Shown one piece after another: positions 55,578 to 64,000 of a stretch of 64,000 nucleotides of DNA. Numbering within the stretch: the first letter of the stretch is position 1; every line of letters starts with the position of its first letter. The stretch spans positions 382,087,919 through 382,151,918 of the forward strand of contig CM077643.1 of the NCBI GenBank assembly GCA_039707465.1, in the 5' to 3' direction. The notes under the pieces were generated by a model. The model was not told the DNA's origin, made no database searches, and saw nothing but the letters and a program-made list of their open reading frames with translations. This DNA comes from Rhabdophis nuchalis (taxonomy: Eukaryota > Chordata > Lepidosauria > Squamata > Natricidae). Position numbers and translations under genes: made by a program.

Positions 55578-56288
55578 GCCCACAGGATGCAGCTGAAGTG
55601 GTGGTTTCACTGGAGATGCAGAACAAGTCAAGCACATGTTATAACACTCTAATTATAGTCCTGTCTGAATCTACCCTATAGGACTTGCTTCAAAATAAGT
55701 AAAATAGTCCAAGAGGAAGCTGGAAAGAGAGGATAAATTTTTTTGTGATGGTGCATTTCTGAAAAACTCAAATAATTTTTACTTGGACAGATCAGACTTC
55801 AGCACCTGCTTTGAGGCAGGATCATAGGTTTCAGTTAGAATTAAACATGGCCGAATGCCTTAACACTGGGCAGCCATATGTGGGCACGCCAATCATTAGT
55901 GGTCTGGCAGTGGGATTCTCTTCCAAGAATGTGATCGGACTAACTTTTTTTTTCATACAATGGCAGCCACAGTCTTGAAAGTTCAGATCACGGAGAAGGG
56001 CAGAAGTTCAAAACTCTAATGAATGTTGGCAGCTTATGCCTAGCCTAAAAAGAGCACCCAAGAATTGCAAAGCTAATCGGCTAATCAGCTTAATGCTAAG
56101 ACGCTGTGAGGCACCAGCCTGAGGCAGGGTTTAAGGAAACAAAAACTACACCTTCAAGGAAGCAGGCTTCGCATCCACTGCGCAGTGACAGGCTCAGAGT
56201 TCTAGGCAAAAGGAACGGATGATTGTAAAAATAAAATAAAATGGAGAAAAGCAGAAATGCTTCAGGAAATTGCATGAATTGTAGTTGT

Positions 56289-56515
56289 TGTTGTTAGTCA
56301 CGAAGTCATGTGTGACCCATCGCAATCCCATGGACAACGTTCCTTCAAGCCTTTGCTATCCTCTGGAGTCCATTTAAGCTCACACCGACTGCTTCAGTGA
56401 CTCCATCCAGCCACCTCATTCTCTGTCGTCCCCTTCTTCTTCTGCCCTCAATCGTTCCCAGCATTAAGTGAGTCCAGTGAGTCCTCATTAGGTGGCCAAA
56501 ATATTTGAATTGCAT
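56289..56515 (-). mobile_element. BovB (RTE) LINE 3' end
   Basis: Reversed BovB tail: ttgttgttgttagtcacgaa, then 'atcctctggagtccatttaa', 'actccatccagccacctcat' and 'ttaggtggccaaaatatttg'. Confidence 0.88.
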
Positions 56516-56534
56516 GAATGCCTGTATTCAATTA

Positions 56535-57142
56535 TGATAGTTTGCTTAATGACCATTCGAACTTCCAACGGACCTTTTGTGGTTCTACTTGCAATCTGGA
56601 TTCAAAGTTTTGACAGTTTGGCTCCCTTCAAGAGCTCATCCGGCACAAGGCCACATTGAGGGCTGTTTACAGCATAATGTGAACATGTGGCCGTGTTTTA
56701 AAATGGTTTTGCCATTTACTGTCAGTTATTTCTGGTTTTCAGTATACCCAGGCCCACTGGTTCCCTTAGCACCAGGGCTGAAATTCAGCAGGTTCTGACA
56801 GGATTTGGAGAACCGATAGCAGAAATTTTGAATAGTTCAGAGAACCGGCAAATACCAGCTCTGGCTGGCCCCAGGAGTGGGGTGGGAATGGAGATTTTGC
56901 AATATCCTTCCCCCAGGAGATGGGAGGAAATGGGGATTTTGCAATACCCTTCCCCTGCCACGCCCACCAAGCCACGTCCACAGAACCGGTAGTAAAAAAA
57001 ATATGAATTTTACCATTGCTTAACACCCATAGCATTTGCTTAATGATCATTGCAAAACAGGTTGTAAAACTGGGTTGGTCACATGATAGTCACAACCTAT
57101 AACTGACAGGCTCCATCACGGACATAACTTAAGGACTATCTG
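56535..57142. mobile_element. DNA element split by an 'accggt' hAT insertion
   Basis: The outer part ('gtttgcttaatgaccattcg' ... 'acttaaggactatctgta') is the gtagtcctt family. An inner element at 56773-57018 (ends CAGGGCTGAAATTC and TTTTACCATTG) has cttagcac and cttaacac flanks. Confidence 0.72.
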
Positions 57143-57889
57143 TACTCATTTCTTTGTTCTCAAAGTCAACCTGCCAATTTTCAAATCTTTACAAGAACAG
57201 GCCAGAAGATGTATTATGATAAATTGGAGTGACACAAAGGTTGAATATCCAGATCATGAATGGGGAAGATGGCTCTGTCCTCAGACCATCCTTAGATCTC
57301 TCTGGAACCTTCAATCCCTATTTTTTATAAAAGCCATACACTGTGACTGGTGTGTGGAGTAAATCTCACACACACACCATAGTTTATTTTCAGTTTGATA
57401 GTGTCAACCTGTGGTGTCTGTTGTATGTCTGTGGCTCAGAGGTCAGGTTAGCAAATTATATGAATCTATGACATTTAGTTAGGTTAGAGTTCAGTGGATT
57501 ATGTATGAACACAGAAAATGGATTAATTCAGAAACTGGGTTAAATATCTAAATGTAACCAGTGAGGGGAAAAAGGGATAGATAGAAGAAAGAAATGGGAT
57601 CATTGAACGCCTTTATGCAATTACACAAATGAGACAGAATAACAACACAATAAAATACTTCCATCCATATCTATTTTACATTGACTACAGTGCAACTGAG
57701 TGTGTGTGAGAAACAAGACACACTATTACTTAGTTGGCACGTCTATACTCCCTGGTATGCTTAACCCTGATTGGCTGAATAAGCTAACACTGGCAGGGTG
57801 TTTGCTTGATAAAAGCTATAACAATCATGCTTCCAGGAAGCCTGACTGAATTGGCAAAGACTCTTGAACCTCTGTGTACACACTAGATT

Positions 57890-58066
57890 AGCATGATGTG
57901 AGTTCTAGTCCCATCGTAAACTATGTAAGACAACAGGCTGATCACCCTTTCTCACTCCAACTCATCTCATAGGTTTGTTGTTATAGGGAAAATAGGAGGA
58001 GGAAGTTGTGTTGGATATGTTCACTGCTTTTGGTTACTTGTAAAAATAATAAAGGCAGGATACAAA
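57890..58066 (+). mobile_element. tRNA-derived SINE (Sauria-type), diverged
   Basis: It has 'gtgagttctagtcccatcg' (B-box region), 'ctcatctcataggtttgttg' and the tail 'aaaataataaaggcaggata', matching the minus copy at 18108-18341. Confidence 0.7.
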
Positions 58067-58090
58067 CACACAACCACGTAATGTATCAAC

Positions 58091-58254
58091 CAGTGGTGGG
58101 TTTCCATTTTTTTACCTAAAAAATTTGCTTGTGTGTGCTTGCACTTGACACTTCTGCACATGTGTAGAAGTGTCCAGGCGGGTGGATGGAGCCTCCTGCT
58201 GCCGCCACTACCAGTTTGCTGGATCCGGGCTGAACCGGCAGAAACCTACCTCTG
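58091..58254. mobile_element. 'accggt'-family element
   Basis: The ends are cagtggtgggtttcc and 'gaaacctacctctg'. The flanks gtatcaac and gtgtaaac match 6 of 8. Confidence 0.75.
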
Positions 58255-58290
58255 GTGTAAACCCAATTTGTGCATAAATGCCCCTAATCT

Positions 58291-58503
58291 AAAGATGTCA
58301 TGGCACAGTGGTTAGAATGCAGTATTACAGGCTAACTCTGCCCACAGCAAGGAGTTTGATCCTCACCGGCTCAAGGTTGACTCTGCCTTCCATCCTTCCC
58401 AAAATGAGGACCCAAATTGTTGAGGACAATATGCGGGCTCTATAAACTGCGTAGAGAGGGCTGTAAAGCACTACGAAGCAGTATATAAGTCTAAGTGCTA
58501 GTG
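58291..58503 (+). mobile_element. tRNA-derived SINE, second copy
   Basis: 'catggcacagtggttagaat' (A box), 'ggagtttgatcctcaccgg' (B box) and 'gtatataagtctaagtgcta' match the copy at 37616-37847. Confidence 0.85.
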
Positions 58504-58710
58504 CTAAACTTTGGGGGGTGGGTGGGAAAGGGTTAAAAGTAATGAATAGAGTGTTTGAGAATCACCTGGCCTATTCCTCTATTCGCCTGACTTATATTTC
58601 TCACTTTGAGGAAAGGGACAAAAATCACTCAGCAGCTTAAGCAGAGCTCTGCCCATTCGGAAACACACCACGCTTTTACACACCATTATCTCTATAGAAC
58701 CCAGGAGGAG

Positions 58711-58713
<3 letters not shown>

Positions 58714-58757
<44 letters not shown>
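58714..58757. repeat. (CA)n microsatellite
   Basis: About 22 uninterrupted CA units. Confidence 0.98.
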
Positions 58758-58761
<4 letters not shown>

Positions 58762-59313
58762 TTGCAAGCCTCAGGTCTCTCCCCTTTATATTTTATAGAT
58801 GGGAGAACAAGAATAAGCCACAGCGGGAACTGTAATCTTATCTCACAGGCCTATTTTAACAAAAGAGGTTTCACAAGGACACAGTTCACAAAGAAAAAAC
58901 GAAAAGAACACTCGATAAAGCAGAAAGCCAAACATCTTTGCTAATTTGCCCCAGCTTACTTCCAACAGCTGCTCAGTCTCTGGCCCCCTTTTGGAAGGGA
59001 CCGGATTACACCGAGAAAGCAAGTGTTGGAGTTGCCAGGTTTATGAAATTATGAGGTTGGCATGGAGTGAGGAACATTTTTCTTTTTCTCTCCTGCTCTG
59101 TCCAGCATCCTGTTTTCCACTCATGTGCCTCGAAAAAACCCCAAGCGGCAAGGGGGTCTGCAGGGGAGCGGGAATCAAAAACTGTCTATAGGGCAGACTC
59201 CCGGATGTGATTTAAAGCTGTGCTCTTTTGTACGTGCATTGTTTATATGGCAAATGTCACCACTCTCCTTTGGGGATCGTTCCCAGAATCCGGCTCTCAA
59301 ACATAGACTGCAT

Positions 59314-59563
59314 CAGAGGTGGGTTCCTACCGGTTCGGACTGGTTTGGCCGAGTAGGTAGTAGCTTAGCTTGACATGCCCCTGAACTGGTTCTATTGGTG
59401 GCACCGCCATCTTGATTTTGGGTTCTGCACATGCGCCGAACAATCTGCTTTCGCAGAAATGTAATTTCCCCCCGTTTTCTAACGTTGTGCGCATGCACAG
59501 ACCTTTTTTGGTGGAAATGTGCACATGCGCAGAGCACGCCAAAGCGGCAGTAACCCATCCCTG
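59314..59563. mobile_element. hAT-type 'accggt' element, 250 bp
   Basis: The ends CAGAGGTGGGTTCC and AACCCATCCCTG are flanked by perfect gactgcat duplications (59306-59313 and 59564-59571). Confidence 0.93.
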
Positions 59564-59571
59564 GACTGCAT

Positions 59572-61560
59572 CCATACAATGATTTCTCTTCTTTCTCTTC
59601 TTAGGCTCCCTGGTAAATAGTATTAATTGGAGATCTTGCACCACCCCATTTGTCTTATCCCTCAGCACGGCCCTTCTGGTAGGCATCAAAGCCATGTTTT
59701 CTACTGTTCGCCTTGAAATACATTTACAGCCAATTTCAGTGGGTGATTTAAGCCGTTCTGAGTGATCGTATAAACTCTTCTGAACTGCTCCCTCTGTGCT
59801 ATATATAGTTATAAAAACAATCATGTTCCATCCATAGATTTTTTTTTTTTTAAGGAGTCAATCTTCCAAACACCTCAGTTGCCCTGCTGAAGTCCTGATT
59901 GCATTACTATAATCTTTTCTACCCGCTTGTCAGGGCATTTCAAACTTTGGTATATACCCTTTCACAGCCACCTGAAAAGATAATGGCTTGATTTGTAGAA
60001 TGAAAATGAACTCTCATTAATTTCCAGATGCCACATTTTAGAAGTGGGGGGAAATGTTTAAAGGCGCCTTTGGAGTGCATAAATATGATTGCCTTCAGCA
60101 TTTCTGTGTCTGTAAAGGAGCAGATGGGTTTAGAAATGATTGTGGGCATCTTTTTAAGCCTCCTCCTTATCTGTCTGATTGTCACTATTTGCACTGTTTG
60201 TTCTCTGCACTGTTCTCCCAATCTTTTAAAGTTCATTTAAAAAAAAATATGCAATTTTTTTGGTGAGGTTGCTTGGCATAAGATGTTGTTGAAGCTGAAG
60301 TCATCATATAGTTTCTTTGGTTTAACTTGATCTATGGCCTCAGACGTTGGAGGAATCGGAGGCTGGGATTTATACTTTCTGGTACGGGTGTGCAATTACA
60401 CCCCCTCTATGCACCCTCCATACACACTCTTTCCCCACTGACCCCCAAATTCTCCAAAACTGCCCCACGGAAAATGGCTGTGCTACAGTAGTGCAAAGAT
60501 CCAGTTTTAAAAGAGAGAATGAACAGTGGAAATAAGTGAAGCTTCTAGCGTGGTTCACACTTGTAAATTACTATTAGTAATAAATAATAGAAGCCAATTC
60601 TCTGGGCTGCTGAGATGCAGGTTTAAAAGAAGAGCGCCCTCCAGTGGCAGAAAGGACGCTCGGCTGGTCTTTACGGGGGTAGGATAATGTGTGAACATTG
60701 TGTTTTATTTGGCAAACAGTCAGGACCCCGTATGCAAAGAAAAAAAAGGGCGAGGCTTCAGTCATGCAGTCCTGGCTGCCCTCTTCATTTCTTTCATCCC
60801 ACCAACCCCTCCATCCATGGACACTCCTGCAATCAATAATTGAAACTTAGAGCTTAAACAGAATTATGTGAGCCCAGCCAATATTTTGCTGAGAAAAGCA
60901 AACACGGGGAATTAAAAACGACTGGGGCTTCTTTTCCTTCTCCTCCTCTTTGTCCTTTTCCTTCTCCTATTCACCATTCAGTAGGTCTATTCTGAATTCT
61001 TTTGGAATTCTTATAAGTTTTTGGCAGCGTATTCTTTCCCAAGGTTTTTTGTATTTCAGCAACATTTAAGCACCAAGAAGATACTGAGCATCAGGCCAAA
61101 TATTCAACATTCATTCCTAAAATTTGAAATTTCAGGATTTTTTTGGGGGGGGGGAAAGGCTTTCAAGAACGATACTATATTGAGGATGAAAGCAGACATC
61201 CAGAAAAAAGCCAGTTCCAACACAGAAAACAAACAAAGACGGAATTAAAAAACAACATTCTGAAGCCTTCCCCTTCTGTGAGTTTCTACCCCTAAGTCCT
61301 TCCTTTTCTGGATCTACTTTCTACATCTTCTGAATGGCTCCAGATTAAAACAACGAGAAGAAAAGTCCCTGGAGAAGTGGAATCAAGTGATTTCTTCAGA
61401 GAAACCATGAATACATAGCGATGAAGCTTTTTGCTTCTATTAATCCCCCTCCCACATATATATATATATACAACACACACATATACACCAAACCACTTTG
61501 TAGCTTGTTAGTCTGAAAGCAGACCTATTGCATTCCACGTTTTTGTGCCTGGCTTATGTC
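59572..61560. other. No recognised repeats; one small hydrophobic frame
   Basis: About 2 kb with few repeats. The plus strand at 60028-60240 has a 70-codon frame with a hydrophobic run (VGIFLSLLLICLIVTICTVC), but no gene structure supports it. A G-run lies near 61145 and a TA repeat near 61460. Confidence 0.35.
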
Positions 61561-61564
61561 ACAA

Positions 61565-61660
61565 CACAGATGCTACCACCTGGATGACTTGGCTCCTCTT
61601 GAAAAAGCTAACCTCGGTTGAACCTGGCTACTCTTGGAATACGAGACCATCAGAAATTCA
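61565..61660 (+). mobile_element. 5S-rRNA-derived SINE remnant (diverged)
   Basis: 'cttgaaaaagctaacctcgg' and 'tactcttggaatacgagacc' follow the 5S rRNA internal region as in the better copy at 62555. Weak similarity. Confidence 0.5.
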
Positions 61661-62554
61661 CCAGTTCTAGAAGAAAGTGACGCCAAGGCACTTCTCTACT
61701 GTCCCCAACCAAGTTGTCTGGATGTGTCCATAGAACCAGGAAGAATTTTGCTCCTCTCAAGGGAGATTTTCCTTTCTTTTACAGGTCCTACATTTGAGAT
61801 ACTTTTAACAATAATGTAATAATTGCATTCTTTGGAACTTTGGGTAAGTAGACCCAAATTTGAAGGGCTGCCAAATGTGGTATGCATCCTGTTTTTCTAA
61901 AGCCATTCTCTGCAATCCGTTGCATGCTTACTTGGGAGTAAGTCCAATTTAACCAAGTGGGAGTTGTTTCCAGGGAAACACACACACAAAATTGGCTTGC
62001 AAGGGATTGCTTTTTAAGGGAATTTTTCGAGCACGGCTACCTGCAGATTTATATGCTGTTCTTCTGTTACATTCTTCTTTACAAACCCAAACAATCAGGG
62101 ACCCCTATCCAGATTGCAATGCCACTCTAGAACACAATGGAGTGATAACAGAAATGTAAAAATGCTTTGAGGGGATAGGAAAAAAAGTGCCTGTGTGTGT
62201 GTGTGTCTTTGCATATGAATCCAGTTTCTTTTATGTGTTATCGCTACAACCCGAAAATGCAACTTAGGAAACTCTGGTATAAATGTCCAGCTCCCTCTGC
62301 AACTTTCCCTGCCAAAGGCTAGTCTAAAGTAATCCACAAATAGCATGAAAACTCTCCTGTGTTAGTTCTTAGCAAAGAATTTACAAGCCTCTTAAGAATT
62401 CATGGCACTTGGACACACTCAAAGACAAAAAAAGTCAACTCGGCTCTGGTCAATTGAGGCAGAATAGAAGCCTAAGAACAGGGAGAGAGGGATCGAGAGA
62501 GTGAGTGCTGGATGTCTGAAGCCCGTTTTGGAGTCAGCAAAAGAGTGTTTACAA

Positions 62555-62725
62555 CAGGTGGCATTACCCAAGCTGATCTTGAAAAAGTTAGCCAGGGTTA
62601 GGTCTGATTAGTACCTGAATGGGAGACCACCAGGGTTATTGAGCTGAGAGGGAAATGGAAAAGTCTTCTATAAAAAGGCAATGGTAAACTAATTCCATAT
62701 TATTGCCAAGAAAACTACACATAGG
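62555..62725 (+). mobile_element. 5S-rRNA-derived SINE
   Basis: The run 'aagctgatcttgaaaaagtt', 'agccagggttaggtctgatt' and 'agtacctgaatgggagacca' closely follows the 3' half of 5S rRNA with its internal pol III promoter. A non-5S body follows ('aaaaaggcaatggtaaacta'). Confidence 0.82.
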
Positions 62726-63487
62726 CACCAGTAAAATTTAGGAGAAATTTTATCTTCTCGTTGACTATGGTTCCCTCCTTCCAAAAAGTTAAAACTCCCA
62801 GACAGCCCCCCTCACACCCTTGGGACATTTTTTCCTACATAGTATACAGTTTGTAGAAGGAAATAACTCATACATAATTCCTCAGAATATGCTCTCAAAC
62901 CTGGACAGAAGTTTGGGGGACATATTTCTGTGGATTTCTGATTTCCTTGTCTCCTCTAATAAATCTTTCTTGCAAAAAAAAAATCTTGGCCAACATTCTT
63001 GTATTCCAGCAAGAATGAGCCCTTGGTTTCTTTTCTGTATTTTTTGAAAAACTTCTATTGCAGCAGCCAAGACTAAGCCCTATTGAACTGATCTTGAATA
63101 TTCATAGTCCCTGTGCCTAAATCTGTTGTATACACATAGCTATGTCCACCACACTGCTTGGAAGCCCAGTGTGGAAAGGACATCACACACCCAGACATTC
63201 TCCCCAAGTAACCCCATTACAATTTGTACAAGATGCCAATAAGCCAGTTACCCCTCTCTTTCAGTTGCAACAGCAAGATAGACACTGCCAATCCCCCCGA
63301 AAGTTGAAAGCAACCAACAGAAATGATTCTTTATCATCAATACGTTTTGGGGTCACTCGTGTCTCCCCCTTTTTTTTATCATGCAAAGAGTTGGCAAAAT
63401 GAAAAAGAAAGGGTCTGAATTTTAGATCAGGCTTTCCAAAGCAATGGAGGGTGAGGGTGGGTGAGAGTGGGGTTGGACACACTAAAG

Positions 63488-63622
63488 CAGGGGTCTCCAA
63501 CCTTTGCAACTTTAAGTCTGAAGAACTTCAACTCCCAGAATTCTCCAGCCAGCAAAGCTGGCTGGAGAATTCTGGGAGTTGAAGTCCTTCAGACTTAAAG
63601 TTGCAAAGGTTGGAGACCCCTG
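63488..63622. mobile_element. hAT-type palindromic MITE, 135 bp
   Basis: A near-perfect palindrome with CAGGGGTCTCCAACC ends and perfect cactaaag duplications (63480-63487 and 63623-63630). One of the best preserved copies. Confidence 0.97.
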
Positions 63623-64000
63623 CACTAAAGCATGGACTGGACAACATTGAAAAAAATTAGACCAAGTTATAGGTGAGGTAGGGAGAATTATCAACAGGTC
63701 TGAGCTATGATAACTAAGTGGAACCTGCCTGATTAGTGCAACGTACTTCTGGGGACTAACAGACAAGCGGAGATGCAGCCCTTGTGCGCTGCTTGTAGAT
63801 TTCCTGAAAATGTTTAGTTGGCCACTTCTGAGCACCGGAGCGGTCAACCGAATACTAGAGAAATCATTGCTGGAACGATCCAACAGACATTTTAAAAAAG
63901 AACTGAAACCATTCTAAGGAGATTATGGAGATGAGTTGATCTTCACAAAAAGCAGGTGTCCCCCTCACACTGCAGCCTACTACGGGTAGGTGTACCAACA

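Noticed and set aside
60028..60240. Plus-strand 70-codon frame with a membrane-like segment
   Set aside because: No homology, no splice partners and no promoter or codon signal. A chance frame is the simpler explanation.
62555..62725. A functional 5S rRNA gene
   Set aside because: Only the 3' half of 5S is present, with an internal insertion and a SINE body.

Overview
The window looks like squamate reptile DNA, most likely from a snake. The evidence is repeat content: CR1 LINE 3' ends running into AATAC/AATAG-type microsatellites, BovB (RTE) LINE tails, tRNA-derived SINEs of Sauria type, 5S-rRNA-derived SINEs, and very many short hAT-type palindromic elements. The species call is inference; the repeat classes are read directly.

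One gene is recognisable: elastin (tropoelastin, ELN), on the minus strand. Eleven intact coding exons lie between 465 and 21517, transcribed from high to low coordinate. Each is bounded by AG and GT on the minus strand, each has a length divisible by three, and each splits codons the same way (two bases at the 5' end, one at the 3' end). Their translations match human elastin exon by exon: exon 2 (21470-21517), exon 3 (19110-19139), exon 6 (15211-15282), exon 7 (12349-12549), exon 8 (10490-10525), exon 9 (7416-7463), exon 10 (6660-6731), exon 11 (5357-5389), exon 12 (5069-5143), exon 13 (4252-4296) and exon 14 (465-527). They total 723 nt (241 codons). Exon numbers are assigned by similarity to the human protein. 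A twelfth exon-like block (17482-17514, exon 5-like) keeps reading frame and acceptor but has GA instead of GT at its donor. A Lys-Pro exon 4 and the signal-peptide exon 1 were not found. The 3' half of the gene (exon 15 onward) lies beyond position 1.

From 21.5 kb to 64 kb I see no convincing gene. This is either a very long intron 1 or the 5' flank of ELN. It is a mosaic of nested transposon remains: CR1 copies, L2-like LINEs (one with a 325-codon reverse-transcriptase frame at 33320-34297), BovB tails, SINEs, TA-flanked mariner-like elements, and hAT-type elements with clear 8-bp target duplications. No tRNA, rRNA, CRISPR or bacterial-type features are present.

The most interesting points are a nearly perfect 24-bp coding tandem repeat in elastin exon 7 (octapeptide GGLPGGGF), the exon 5-like block with a one-base-broken donor, a SINE that starts about 10 bp past the exon 2 donor, and a set of palindromic hAT elements that share one core but carry at least five different terminal sequences and insert at nnnTA/TGnnn targets.
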